A stretch of DNA of 14,945 nucleotides from an uncultured Bacillota bacterium (GCA_949282835.1 CASDQU010000103.1:1-14945), one strand, 5' to 3'. Shown: positions 1 to 8,772, counted from the stretch's first letter. Numbers and translations are program-made. Notes: a model not told the origin generated them from the sequence alone.

Positions 1-80
1 TATTAAATTATTATTTTTTATTTATTAAATTTTTTTAATTATTTAATTTTTATTTTTAATTTATTTTTAATTATTTTATT
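1..80. other. A/T-only intergenic stretch
   Basis: Every base from 1 to 88 is A or T; the first G or C is at 89, inside the nifJ terminator. I see no gene, promoter with a convincing -35, or hairpin of its own here. It lies downstream of nifJ, so it is probably intergenic filler between nifJ and whatever lies left of the window. Confidence 0.7.
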
Positions 81-109
81 AAAAAAATCCAATATCATCT
101 ATTGGATTT
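81..109 (-). terminator. Rho-independent terminator of nifJ
   Basis: A 10-bp perfect stem pairs 85-94 with 100-109 around a 5-base loop (95-99). On the minus strand it is followed by a run of seven T (the A run at 81-87). The stem begins inside the nifJ stop codon (108-110), so transcription ends almost immediately after translation. Confidence 0.85.
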
Positions 110-3100
110 ATTTATTTGTGTTCTCACTTTTGGATTTTAATAGGTTGTAGTCTTCTATTGATTGTCTTTTCTGCTCATCTAGCAGGTTTTGTCTTCCATT
201 TTCCTCTGTGATAGCAAATCTTCTTTCTCCTTTTAAGAAGTCAAAGTATTCTTCTTCATTAAGAGGGCTGTCAAGGACAAGTTTTTTGTTGATTGGATTA
301 AAACTATAAATAGGCCAAAAGCCACAGTCCACAGCTTTTTTGCTTTCTTCTATCATATTTTCAAGGTTAAAGCCTTGATTGACACAAGGACTGTAGGCAA
401 TGACAATACTAACTCCATTGTAATCTTGTGCCTCTTTGATTGCTTTTATTGCTTGATTAAAATTTCCGCCAAGAGCAATTTGAGCTACAAATACATCTTT
501 ATAGCAAAGAGCAATTTGACCTAAATTCTTTTTTCTTAAAGTTTTTCCCTTTTCTGCAAATTTTACGCTTGCACCAAGTGGAGAGGCTTTGCTTTGTTGA
601 CCGCCTGTATTTGAATAAGTTTGGTTATCAAGTACTAAAATATTTACATTTGCTCCACTTGCCAAAATGTGGTCAAGACCACCAAAGCCAATATCATAAG
701 CCCAGCCATCTCCGCCAATAATCCATATTTTTTTGCCTTTACACATTTTATTATTTTTAATTCCTTCATATAGACCAAGTCCAAATTCGGCATTGTCCTC
801 AAATAAACTATTAGCCCAAAAAATTCCATTGCCTTTGTCATCTACATTATAGGGACATGAAGCATATGTTCCGCTATATATTGATGAGCAGCCTGTTGCA
901 TTTGCAATCATCAAATTTGAGCCGTTAAGCATAGTGAGAATTTTTAAATATGGAGTTTGACCACAGCCAGCACAAGCGCCTGGAAATTCAAATAGAGATT
1001 TATTAAATTGCAAACCTTTAGCTGTCAGCGGCGAAAAAAGATTTTGCTTAATATTTTTCACTCTAACATCTTTTTTGTATTCTTGTTTTTTGTCTTCTAA
1101 AATATCGCCAGCATTATACATGACAAGTGCTTTTTTTATAGCAGGGCAGGCACTTGCACATACGCCGCAACCTGTACAGTCAAGAGGAGATAGTGAGATT
1201 TTAAAAAGTTTTTCTTTTAAGCCTATTGCTTTTGCAAATGAGGCTGCATTTTCTATCTTATCATCTGCAAGTATAGTGCTTATAGCGCTGTGAGGGCAAG
1301 CAAGGACGCATTGCCCGCATTGTATACAGTTTTCCTTAATCCATTTTGGAAGTCTAGCTGCAATACCTCTTTTTTCAAAGCGACTTGTCGCAAGTGGAGA
1401 AGAGCCATCTTCTTCAAATTTAGATACCGCTATTTCATCGCCTTCAAGATTGTTGATTTTTTTCATCACTTCTTGATAAAATTTATCATTTGAGATTTCA
1501 TATTTGTTATAAATTTTACCAACAAGCAAGCTATTATCAACAAGTTGAATATTCTCAAGTGCGAGTTTGATAGATTTTAGATTATTTTGAAGGACATCTT
1601 GACCTTTTGTTGCCAGTTTGTCTTTTATATAAGCAGAGATTTCTTTAATGATATTATCTTCACTTAAGAGATTAGCACATTTAAAAAGGGCGGCTTGCAT
1701 AATCAAATTGATTTTACAGCCAAGGTTGCATTGATTTGCTATTTTTTGTCCGTTTATAACAAATAGCTTGGAAGAGGTAGATTTAATCTTTTCCACATAT
1801 TCTTTTGGCAATACTTTTCCAATTTCTTTGTTATTAAAAATGGTGTTAAGAATGACTATACCATTATTTTTAAGACCCTTTAAGCAGTTGTATCTTGTCA
1901 CAAATGAATAATTATTGATTGATATAATATCACTGGATTTTAAAAGATATTCCTTTTTGATAGGATAATCGGCTAATCGTAGGTGAGAGATTGTCAAACT
2001 TCCAGATTTTTTAGAGTCATATTCAAAATAGCCTTGAACATATTTATCATAATTTTCGCCTAAAATTTTTATTGTTGATTTGCTTGCTGATACTGAGCCG
2101 TCAGAGCCTAGCCCGAAAATTTTAATTTCTAGCATATTGCTTTTATCTTCATAGCGCCTTTTTTCAATAGAAGAATGAGTTTTGTCATCATTGATGCCTA
2201 CTGTAAAATTATTTTTAGGGTTATTAAGGTGCATATTAAAATATACAGCATTGGCATCATCAAGGTCAAAATCCTTTCCTCCAAGTCCATACCTGCCATA
2301 AAAGCATTCAATTTTTCTATCATAGTTTGAAAGCGCACTGATTACATCAAGAGCAAGGGGAGCGATAGCGCCATTTTCTTTTGTTCTATCTAATACAGTT
2401 ATTTTTTTTACCGTTTTTGGTAGTTTAGATAAAAATTCATCTATTATAAAAGGACGATATAATCTAACTTTAATAAGCCCAATTTTTTTATTTTTATTTT
2501 CCTCTATATATTGCTCAAGTGTTTGGGTGGTACTTGCCATTGCGACAACTACTTCTTCTGCATCTACAGCTCCATAATATTCAAAAAAATCATAATGGCG
2601 ACCACTAATTTTTTCTATGTCGCTAAATATTTCTTTTAAGTTTTTCTTAACGCTGTCATATCTATTTTGATTAGCCTCTCTATTTTGGAAAAATACATCT
2701 GGGTTTTGAGCTGTCCCAAATTGAGCTATTTTAAAATCATCTTTAAAATTTTTAAAATAATCTTTAATTACAAGTTTAATTTCCTCATCTTCAAACATAT
2801 CAATTTTTTGAAGCTGATGGCTAGTACGAAAGCCGTCAAAGAAATGAAGAACGGGTAGTCTATTTTTCATAGCCAAAGTATGTGCAACTAAAGCCATATC
2901 GTGACATTCTTGCACACTGTTTGAGGCAAGCATTAAAAAACCACACATTCTAGTTGCCATAACATCTGAATGGTCGCAAAAGATAGACAGAGCACTTGAT
3001 GCAACACTTCTTGCGCTGACATGTATAACAGCAGGCAAACATTCTCCGCTTAATTTATACATATTTGGTATCATCAATAGCAGTCCTTGACTTGAGGTAA

Positions 3101-3344
3101 AAGTGCTTGCAAAGCTATGTGCTAATAATGCTCCATGCAAAGCGCCTGCAACTCCTGCTTCAGATTGCATTTGAGTAATATTGACCTCTTCTCCAAATAT
3201 ATTTTTAATTCCTTTGGCATTATTTTGAGTGCAATATTCTGCCATTGGACTTGAAGGGGTTATTGGATAGATTGGTAAAAATTGCGATAATTTATATGCT
3301 ATATTTGCCGCAGCTTCATTGCCGTCTATAATTGTTTTATACAT
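108..3344 (-). CDS. nifJ: Pyruvate:ferredoxin (flavodoxin) oxidoreductase, single-chain
   Basis: Cytoplasmic enzyme that oxidises pyruvate with CoA to acetyl-CoA and CO2 and reduces ferredoxin; it links glycolysis to fermentation in anaerobes. The 1078-residue chain shows the family order. First comes the N-terminal TPP pyrimidine domain (PITPSSPMAE near residue 27, then the conserved GEEVNITQMQSEAG block). The gamma-type domain follows (FGLGSDGSVSASK, around 410-425). Two 4Fe-4S motifs come next, CIQCGQCVLACP from C673 and CTGCGVCASACP from C723. Last is the C-terminal TPP domain with CAGCG (C791, C794), GGDGW (877-881) and a late Cys in SPCVNQG for the third cluster. It is about 100 residues shorter than the usual 1170-1190, with no catalytic motif missing. 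The ATG at 3342-3344 has an AGGAGA site just upstream. It is monocistronic, with its own promoter and terminator, and divergent from truA. Confidence 0.96.
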   Translation of the reverse strand: MYKTIIDGNEAAANIAYKLSQFLPIYPITPSSPMAEYCTQNNAKGIKNIFGEEVNITQMQSEAGVAGALHGALLAHSFASTFTSSQGLLLMIPNMYKLSGECLPAVIHVSARSVASSALSIFCDHSDVMATRMCGFLMLASNSVQECHDMALVAHTLAMKNRLPVLHFFDGFRTSHQLQKIDMFEDEEIKLVIKDYFKNFKDDFKIAQFGTAQNPDVFFQNREANQNRYDSVKKNLKEIFSDIEKISGRHYDFFEYYGAVDAEEVVVAMASTTQTLEQYIEENKNKKIGLIKVRLYRPFIIDEFLSKLPKTVKKITVLDRTKENGAIAPLALDVISALSNYDRKIECFYGRYGLGGKDFDLDDANAVYFNMHLNNPKNNFTVGINDDKTHSSIEKRRYEDKSNMLEIKIFGLGSDGSVSASKSTIKILGENYDKYVQGYFEYDSKKSGSLTISHLRLADYPIKKEYLLKSSDIISINNYSFVTRYNCLKGLKNNGIVILNTIFNNKEIGKVLPKEYVEKIKSTSSKLFVINGQKIANQCNLGCKINLIMQAALFKCANLLSEDNIIKEISAYIKDKLATKGQDVLQNNLKSIKLALENIQLVDNSLLVGKIYNKYEISNDKFYQEVMKKINNLEGDEIAVSKFEEDGSSPLATSRFEKRGIAARLPKWIKENCIQCGQCVLACPHSAISTILADDKIENAASFAKAIGLKEKLFKISLSPLDCTGCGVCASACPAIKKALVMYNAGDILEDKKQEYKKDVRVKNIKQNLFSPLTAKGLQFNKSLFEFPGACAGCGQTPYLKILTMLNGSNLMIANATGCSSIYSGTYASCPYNVDDKGNGIFWANSLFEDNAEFGLGLYEGIKNNKMCKGKKIWIIGGDGWAYDIGFGGLDHILASGANVNILVLDNQTYSNTGGQQSKASPLGASVKFAEKGKTLRKKNLGQIALCYKDVFVAQIALGGNFNQAIKAIKEAQDYNGVSIVIAYSPCVNQGFNLENMIEESKKAVDCGFWPIYSFNPINKKLVLDSPLNEEEYFDFLKGERRFAITEENGRQNLLDEQKRQSIEDYNLLKSKSENTNK

Positions 3345-3361
3345 GATATCTCCTATCTTTT

Positions 3362-3390
3362 AGTATATTATTTTTAAAATTTTTAGTCAA
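3362..3390 (-). promoter_or_regulatory. Promoter of nifJ
   Basis: On the minus strand, -35 TTGACT (3385-3390) and -10 TATACT (3362-3367) are separated by 17 bp and lie 18 bp from the start codon, with AGGAGA between. This is a near-consensus sigma-A promoter. The leader would be only about a dozen bases. Confidence 0.75.
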
Positions 3391-3491
3391 ATATTTGTGT
3401 GTCATTATTAAAAAAGCTCTATTATTAACTATATATTAAATTTTCTATAGATTTACATACTAATTTTTTTCTTTTAGTTTTAAAAGATATT

Positions 3492-3519
3492 TTGAAATTT
3501 GGCTGTTTTATTATATAAT
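3492..3519 (+). promoter_or_regulatory. Promoter of truA, probably giving a leaderless mRNA
   Basis: -35 TTGAAA (3492-3497), 16-bp spacer, perfect -10 TATAAT (3514-3519). The truA ATG at 3526 starts six bases after the -10, where transcription itself is expected to begin. No Shine-Dalgarno sequence precedes it. Confidence 0.7.
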
Positions 3520-3525
3520 AACTCT

Positions 3526-4263
3526 ATGAAAAGAATTTTGATAACGATTGAATATGATGGCTCAAGATATAGTGGCTGGCAAAAGCAACCCAATCAAAGA
3601 ACAATTCAAGGAGAAATTGAAGACGCTATTTTTAGAGCGCTAGGTCAAAGAATAGAAATTTTTGGAAGCGGAAGGACTGACGCTGGTGTTCATGCTTTAA
3701 ATCAAAAGGCTCATTTTGACTTAAATGTGCCTGTTCCAGTCTATAAATTGCCTCAAATTTTAAATTCTATTTTGCCTGAAGATATCTGTATAAAAGAGGT
3801 GTGTGAGGTAGATAAAGATTTTCATGCTCGTTTTTCTCAAAAGAAAAAGTATTATCAATATAAAATTTTAAATTCGCTTAGAAAAGATGCTTTTTTGGCT
3901 TATAGAGTAGGGAAAATCAAAGAGGCTTTAGATATAAATAAAATGAAAGCTTGTGCAAATATCTTAATAGGAGAACATGACTTTCAAGGTTTTTGTTCGG
4001 CAAATACCTGTAGCGAAAATTTTGTTAGAACAATTTATAATATTACAGTTGAGAAAAAAGAGGACTTTATTATCGTTACAGTTTGCGGAAATGGTTTCTT
4101 ATATAATATGGTTAGAATTATTGTTGGCACACTTGTTGATTATAGTTTAGAGTTAATCAATGATGAAGATGTTTTAGAGGCACTTTTAAAAGGTAATAGG
4201 CAAAAGGCAGGAAGGACAATGCCTGCCGGCGGCTTATATTTGAAAGATGTAGATTATAATTAG
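3526..4263 (+). CDS. truA: tRNA pseudouridine(38-40) synthase TruA
   Basis: Converts U38-U40 in the anticodon arm of many tRNAs to pseudouridine. The 245-residue product is of normal family length. The catalytic Asp is D52 in SGRTDAGVHA; the N-terminal YDGSRYSGWQ..P..RTIQGEIE block, the FHARFSQKKKYY segment and the C-terminal AGRTMPAGGLYL motif are all present. A longer reading frame opens at a TTG (3499), but that codon lies inside the promoter spacer. The ATG at 3526 begins the conserved KRILITIEYDG sequence and is the better start. It has no ribosome binding site and sits where the transcript should begin, so translation is probably leaderless. A separate promoter for alaS follows at once, so truA is likely expressed on its own or with read-through into alaS. 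Confidence 0.96.
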   Translation: MKRILITIEYDGSRYSGWQKQPNQRTIQGEIEDAIFRALGQRIEIFGSGRTDAGVHALNQKAHFDLNVPVPVYKLPQILNSILPEDICIKEVCEVDKDFHARFSQKKKYYQYKILNSLRKDAFLAYRVGKIKEALDINKMKACANILIGEHDFQGFCSANTCSENFVRTIYNITVEKKEDFIIVTVCGNGFLYNMVRIIVGTLVDYSLELINDEDVLEALLKGNRQKAGRTMPAGGLYLKDVDYN

Positions 4264-4270
4264 ATTATAT

Positions 4271-4299
4271 TTGATTTTTTAGTTTAAACATGTTAAAAT
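4271..4299 (+). promoter_or_regulatory. Promoter of alaS
   Basis: -35 TTGATT (4271-4276), 17-bp spacer, extended -10 TGTTAAAAT (TG at 4291-4292, TAAAAT at 4294-4299). A GAGG ribosome site follows at 4311-4314 before the ATG at 4320. I see no T-box leader; the transcript leader would be about 15 bases. Confidence 0.65.
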
Positions 4300-4319
4300 A
4301 AAAAAGATTTGAGGATATT

Positions 4320-6137
4320 ATGTATACGCGTGAAAAATTAATTGAGTTATGGAAACAATTTTATACTAAACATGGCTTTAAAGAAATAAGCTCTTCTTCT
4401 ATCATACCTGAAAATGACCCTTCAGTACTTTTTACTACTGCAGGTATGCATCCGCTTGTGCCTTATCTTTTAGGCGAGAAACATCCAAGTGGTGACAAGC
4501 TTTTCAATTTTCAAAGATGTTTAAGAACTAATGATATCGATGAGGTTGGCGATGAAAGTCATCTCTCGCTTTTTGAAATGCTTGGGAATTGGACTCTTGG
4601 TCAATGTGATAAGAAAGCTATGATTAAACTTAGTTTTGAGTTTTTAACAAGTAAAGAATATTTAAATATTCCGAAAGAGAGAATAGCGGTTACCGTTTTT
4701 GAAGGCGATAACACAGCTCCTCGTGATGAGCAGGCTTATAACGCCTGGAAAGAGTGCGGTATAGAACAAATTTTCTATATGCCTAAAAAGGATAATTGGT
4801 GGGCACTTGGTAGCGGCACAGGTCCTTGCGGGCCAGATAGTGAAATGTTTTATGATACTGGCAAAGAAAAATGTTGTAAAGAGTGCAATCCATCATGTAA
4901 TTGCGGCAAATATCTTGAAATTTGGAACGATGTATTTATGCAATATAAGGTGGAAAAAGTAGGACAGATGGCAAGGCCACTAGAAAAACCTAATATTGAT
5001 ACAGGTATGGGGCTTGAGCGTACCATATCTATTTTAAATGGCAGTGGCAGTGTGTACGATTTTGGAGCTTTAAAAAGGGCTATAGAATTTATTGGCAGCA
5101 AAGCAAAAGTTAGTTATGACTTTGATAATAAGAGCAAAAAAAGTTACCGTATTATTGCCGACCATTTAAGGGCAGCCACTTTTATTCTAGGCGATGAAAA
5201 AGGGGTGCTTCCTTCTAATATAGGGCAAGGTTATGTTCTTAGAAGATTTATAAGACGGGCAGTTAACTGTGCTAGAAATATTGACTTTGATACTAAATAC
5301 TTTAAAGGTCTTGTAGATATTTTTGTAGAAGAAGTTGGTGGCGATTATCAAGATATATCAAACAACAAACAGTTGATAAAAGAGGAGTTAGACAAAGAGA
5401 TTGCAAAGTTTTCCAAGGCTTTAGAAGAAGGATACCGTGAATTTGAAAAGGTTTTGAGCGGAATTGAAAAACATATAGAATTTGCTGCAAAAAACAATCA
5501 AAGCGTGGAGAAAAAAATAAGCGGCAAAGCAACCTTTAGACTTTATGATACCTTTGGCTTTCCGTTTGAACTTACCAAAGAACTTGCAAGTGAAAGAGGT
5601 TTTGAAGTAAGCAAAGAAGAATTTGATGAAAAATTTAAAGAACATCAAGCAAAATCGCGCGACCAGTCAAATAAAGTTTTCAAAGGAGGTCTTGCGGACA
5701 GCTCTCAACAGTCGGCATATCTTCATACTGCTACACATTTACTTTTAGCAGCTCTTCAACATTTCTATGGAAAACAAGTTTGTCAAAAGGGCTCTAATAT
5801 TACGCCTGAGAGGCTAAGGTTTGATTTTAATCTTGACCACAAGATGACGACAGAAGAACTTAATCAGGTTGAAAATTTTGTGAATGACGCAATTAAAGCC
5901 TCTATTCCTGTGATATGCGAAGTAATGAGCCTGCAAGAGGCAAAAGATAAAGGAGCACATGGAAGTTTTTCTGATAGATATGGAGAAGAAGTTAAAGTGT
6001 ATTCAATAGGAGATATCAGCAAAGAAATTTGTGGAGGGCCTCATGCTGAAAATACCAGCCAACTTCATCACTTTAAGATTATCAAAGAGGAGTCATGTGC
6101 AAGCGGTATTAGAAGAATTAAGGCAATTATTGATTAA
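4320..6137 (+). CDS. alaS: Alanyl-tRNA synthetase, short form lacking the C-Ala domain
   Basis: Charges tRNA-Ala with alanine and has an editing site against Ser/Gly mischarging. The class II catalytic core is at the N-terminus (FTTAGMHPLVPYLLG; FQRCLRTNDIDEVG; HLSLFEMLGNWTLG; later GTGPCGPDSEMFYDTG and NIDTGMGLERT). A Cys-rich insert with C185, C186, C189, C193 and C195 follows GPDSEMFY and may bind metal. The editing domain has H469-x3-H473 and C571-x3-H575, the zinc/editing residues of the family. The protein ends right after the family's GIRRIKAI block. At 605 residues it lacks the coiled-coil/C-Ala region that brings typical bacterial AlaRS to about 870-880. The frame closes cleanly with TAA and no downstream remnant is visible, so this looks like a natural short form and not a frameshift. 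Confidence 0.94.
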   Translation: MYTREKLIELWKQFYTKHGFKEISSSSIIPENDPSVLFTTAGMHPLVPYLLGEKHPSGDKLFNFQRCLRTNDIDEVGDESHLSLFEMLGNWTLGQCDKKAMIKLSFEFLTSKEYLNIPKERIAVTVFEGDNTAPRDEQAYNAWKECGIEQIFYMPKKDNWWALGSGTGPCGPDSEMFYDTGKEKCCKECNPSCNCGKYLEIWNDVFMQYKVEKVGQMARPLEKPNIDTGMGLERTISILNGSGSVYDFGALKRAIEFIGSKAKVSYDFDNKSKKSYRIIADHLRAATFILGDEKGVLPSNIGQGYVLRRFIRRAVNCARNIDFDTKYFKGLVDIFVEEVGGDYQDISNNKQLIKEELDKEIAKFSKALEEGYREFEKVLSGIEKHIEFAAKNNQSVEKKISGKATFRLYDTFGFPFELTKELASERGFEVSKEEFDEKFKEHQAKSRDQSNKVFKGGLADSSQQSAYLHTATHLLLAALQHFYGKQVCQKGSNITPERLRFDFNLDHKMTTEELNQVENFVNDAIKASIPVICEVMSLQEAKDKGAHGSFSDRYGEEVKVYSIGDISKEICGGPHAENTSQLHHFKIIKEESCASGIRRIKAIID

Positions 6138-6151
6138 AAAGGTAAATTATA

Positions 6152-6180
6152 TTGTAATTAATGCTAAATTATGCTATAAT
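6152..6180 (+). promoter_or_regulatory. Promoter of the DUF4097-type gene
   Basis: -35 TTGTAA (6152-6157), 17-bp spacer, extended -10 TGCTATAAT (TG at 6172-6173, TATAAT at 6175-6180). The predicted transcript starts near 6187 and runs into an AGGAGG ribosome site at 6222-6227. Confidence 0.7.
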
Positions 6181-6233
6181 ATTTAAAGGAATATTAATTA
6201 TCGCAATAATATTTATTGTTCAGGAGGATGAGA

Positions 6234-7664
6234 ATGGCGGAAAATAAAGTTAGAAAAGGATTTACAACATATCTATTTGTTTTATTATTACTTATAGTTA
6301 CCGCTTTTTTAATTGTGATTGTTGTTATGCTTTTCTCGCCTTTTAAAAACATTTTAGGGTTAAAATATTATTCATATAATTTTGACAAGATAATCACTAA
6401 TGCAAGTGGAGGACAGCCTATTACACTTGAGACAATTAGCGATATTAACTTTGATTGTAATAGCGCCACTATTGAAATTATAAGAGATACCAATGTTGAT
6501 AATGGCGGGGTAAGAATTGAAAATTATTCTACAGGTTTTGCAACCGCTTCAGCCAATACTGATTTTGACTATAAAGTTTACTATACAGATTCAAATTCGG
6601 TACTAAATATTGAGGTTGATGAGCCAGATGGCTTTTTGAAGTTTAGTAATAATATATCTATCACTCTTATAGTTGCTGCTAAAATTGATTATGCTTTAGA
6701 AAATACTAAAATTAACATCAACAATACTTCAGGCTCAGTTTTAATAGGCAATGCTAATAGACTTGAACAAAATGAAGAAGAAATTGGTATTTCAAGTGTC
6801 CTTGATATAAATAATATTCATATAACCAAATCAGGTGGCGAAGTACAATTCCGTTCTCAGCTTGAGAATAATTTTGATAATATCTTTATTAGCACAAGTG
6901 GAAGTGTAATAAGTAATGTTGACAATTTAAGAGTTAATAATTCTTTTACTATCAATTCTAGAGAGGGCAAATTTAACTTCAAAAAGGTAAGTTTTGTTGG
7001 GCAAGATACTGAGAACGTTAATATATCTTTAAATATTGTAGATGGAGACTTTGATGCAGATGCTCTCTCAGGGAATATTGACTTAAATCTTAGAGGCGGT
7101 TACTTTGATGTAAATAAAGTTGAAGGTAGTGTTATTGCTAACAATACTTTAAGTCAAATGAAAGGCGCTAAGATAGAGATAGGTACTGTAAATGGCAATA
7201 TAAGCTTGCCTTACGCTAATAGCTCAAATGTGCATATTTTGGAAATGACACAAGACAGTCAAGCCTATATTCATTCAACAAGCGGAAATGTGAAGATAGA
7301 CGCACTTCGAGGTAAAGCTTGGATAGAGACAACTTCAGGTGATGTAAATATTCATTCATACAATGATGATTTGGAAATTAAAACTACAAGCGGTGATATC
7401 AATGTGATTTATGAAGCAGATACTATCAACAAGGAATTATATTTCTATTCAAATTCAGGTAAAATTGATGTGAAAGTAAAAAGTAATCTTGCCTTCATAT
7501 TAAGAATTTATGGAAATGATAACAAATATCGCGATGATTCTAAAATAGATTTCCAGCTTCAAGATAAATCCTTTGCAAATCCTCTAACCATCAATAATGG
7601 CACAAAATATTTGACTATTAATACCGATGGAAGAGTATATATAGGATTAGTTAATTTAATTTAA
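6234..7664 (+). CDS. Membrane-anchored DUF4097-type beta-strand repeat protein
   Basis: The 476-residue protein has a short basic N-terminus, one long hydrophobic segment (about residues 10-36, signal anchor) and then a large extracellular region built of repeated short beta-strand units. Units carry an SG turn followed by alternating hydrophobic residues: NTSGSVLIGN, STSGSVISNV, STSGNVKIDA, TTSGDVNIHS, TTSGDINVIY, NSGKIDVKV. This pattern is typical of DUF4097 putative adhesin proteins, which are predicted beta-solenoids. No enzyme motif is visible. Three possible starts lie close together (TTG 6216, ATG 6228, ATG 6234). AGGAGG at 6222-6227 abuts the ATG at 6228 but lies six bases from 6234, so 6234 is chosen. 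It is a single gene between its own promoter and terminator. A role in envelope stress sensing or surface structure is inference. Confidence 0.82.
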   Translation: MAENKVRKGFTTYLFVLLLLIVTAFLIVIVVMLFSPFKNILGLKYYSYNFDKIITNASGGQPITLETISDINFDCNSATIEIIRDTNVDNGGVRIENYSTGFATASANTDFDYKVYYTDSNSVLNIEVDEPDGFLKFSNNISITLIVAAKIDYALENTKININNTSGSVLIGNANRLEQNEEEIGISSVLDINNIHITKSGGEVQFRSQLENNFDNIFISTSGSVISNVDNLRVNNSFTINSREGKFNFKKVSFVGQDTENVNISLNIVDGDFDADALSGNIDLNLRGGYFDVNKVEGSVIANNTLSQMKGAKIEIGTVNGNISLPYANSSNVHILEMTQDSQAYIHSTSGNVKIDALRGKAWIETTSGDVNIHSYNDDLEIKTTSGDINVIYEADTINKELYFYSNSGKIDVKVKSNLAFILRIYGNDNKYRDDSKIDFQLQDKSFANPLTINNGTKYLTINTDGRVYIGLVNLI

Positions 7665-7692
7665 AAAGACTTGATTTAAGCAAGTCTTTTTT
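7664..7692 (+). terminator. Rho-independent terminator
   Basis: A 10-bp perfect stem (AAAAGACTTG at 7664-7673 with CAAGTCTTTT at 7681-7690) and a 7-base loop are followed by T residues to 7692. It starts at the last base of the DUF4097 stop codon, and the next promoter begins directly after it. Confidence 0.9.
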
Positions 7693-7694
7693 GT

Positions 7695-7723
7695 TTGATT
7701 AATTTTGTATTATTTGATATACT
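7695..7723 (+). promoter_or_regulatory. Promoter of the sbcD-yhaN-ygjV/GNAT operon
   Basis: -35 TTGATT (7695-7700), 17-bp spacer, extended -10 TGATATACT (TATACT at 7718-7723). An AGAGGA ribosome site (7731-7736) precedes the ATG at 7741. Confidence 0.7.
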
Positions 7724-7740
7724 TTTCACAAGAGGAAAAG

Positions 7741-8772
7741 ATGAAAATTCTACATACTGCAGATTTGCATTTAGGAACAAAAAATTTAAAATTACCACTG
7801 CAAAAGCAGCGCATTATGAAAGAGGAAGAACTTGCATTACTTCAACAACTTTTTGAAAGGGCAAAAACAGAAAGTTTTGATGTTATAATAATCGCAGGTG
7901 ATTTATTCCATTCAAAAAATGTTTCAAGAAAATTAGAAAAATTATTTTTTGATTGTGTCAAAAATTTTGAAAAACCTGTAATTTATCTAAGCGGAAATCA
8001 TGATGAAAAGTTTGACCTATCTTTATCAGCCTCAAATTTTATAATTTTAGATGAAAATAATCAAAAGTTTGAAATTGATGAGACTATGTTTTGGAGTGCT
8101 AAAGCAAGCCAAATAGAAATAGACATGACCAAACAAAATGTTTTAATTGCTCATGGCGATATTTATAATAATACATCAAGAGATTATATTGATATAAACA
8201 AAATTTTAAGTAAAAATAAATTTGATTATGTGGCGCTTGGTCATATACATGCTTTTAAAGAAGAAAAAAGAGCGGGTTGCTCAATTTGTTATCCAGGTTC
8301 TTTATTTTCCAACGGGTTTGATGAATTAGGCGATAAAGGATATTTAGAGGTCAGTTTGTCAAGTCATAAGGCAGAGGTCAAGTTTATTAATTTTGCAAAA
8401 CGAAGATATCAAATAAAAGAATGTGATATAACTGGTCTATCTTCTTTTTCTACCATAAAAAATGCAATTGATAAAACTTTAAAAGATTGCACTAATAATG
8501 ATTTAGTAAGGGTGATTTTAACGGGATATTTTGATGAAAATACCGACAAATTTTTATCAAGTCTAGAAGAGAGTTATAGTAATTTCTTTTATTTTGAGCT
8601 TCAAGATAAATCCAAATTAAAAATTGATTTTGACAAAATTCGCAATGAAAAACTATCATTTAAAGCCGAATTTTTAACTATTGTTGAGCATAGCCAAGAG
8701 CTTGATGATGACAAAAACAAAATTATGCAACTTGGAATAGAGGCATTAAAAGGAGATGATTTGTCAATATGA
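7741..8772 (+). CDS. SbcD/YhaO-like DNA repair exonuclease (metallophosphoesterase)
   Basis: Predicted Mn-dependent nuclease subunit of an Mre11/SbcD-type complex that processes broken or hairpin DNA ends. The 343-residue chain has the full calcineurin-like metallophosphatase set: D8 and H10 in HTADLHLG, D54 in AGDLFH, N86-H87-D88 in SGNHDE, H138 in AHGD, and H168/H170 in GHIHAF. The C-terminal third is poorly conserved, as expected of the cap and ATPase-binding region. The reading frame opens further upstream at 7705, inside the promoter; the ATG at 7741 follows a ribosome site and begins the conserved KILHTADLH, so it is chosen. Its end overlaps the next ATG by four bases (ATGA), so it is translationally coupled to its ATPase partner. 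It could be called sbcD or yhaO; the partner resembles YhaN more than full-length SbcC. Confidence 0.9.
   Translation: MKILHTADLHLGTKNLKLPLQKQRIMKEEELALLQQLFERAKTESFDVIIIAGDLFHSKNVSRKLEKLFFDCVKNFEKPVIYLSGNHDEKFDLSLSASNFIILDENNQKFEIDETMFWSAKASQIEIDMTKQNVLIAHGDIYNNTSRDYIDINKILSKNKFDYVALGHIHAFKEEKRAGCSICYPGSLFSNGFDELGDKGYLEVSLSSHKAEVKFINFAKRRYQIKECDITGLSSFSTIKNAIDKTLKDCTNNDLVRVILTGYFDENTDKFLSSLEESYSNFFYFELQDKSKLKIDFDKIRNEKLSFKAEFLTIVEHSQELDDDKNKIMQLGIEALKGDDLSI

Noticed and set aside
2667..2858. Plus-strand open frames within nifJ
   Set aside because: They are shadows of the minus-strand gene, without ribosome sites or recognisable domains.
3400..3470. Imperfect inverted repeat around TTAACTATATATTAA between nifJ and truA as an operator
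   Set aside because: Such A/T palindromes are expected by chance at this composition, and it does not overlap either promoter.
3499..3525. TTG start of truA adding nine residues
   Set aside because: The TTG lies in the promoter spacer upstream of the likely transcript start, and the extra residues are not part of the conserved family sequence.
7705..7740. Upstream start of the SbcD-like gene
   Set aside because: It lies inside the -35/-10 region; the ATG at 7741 has a ribosome site and begins the conserved motif.
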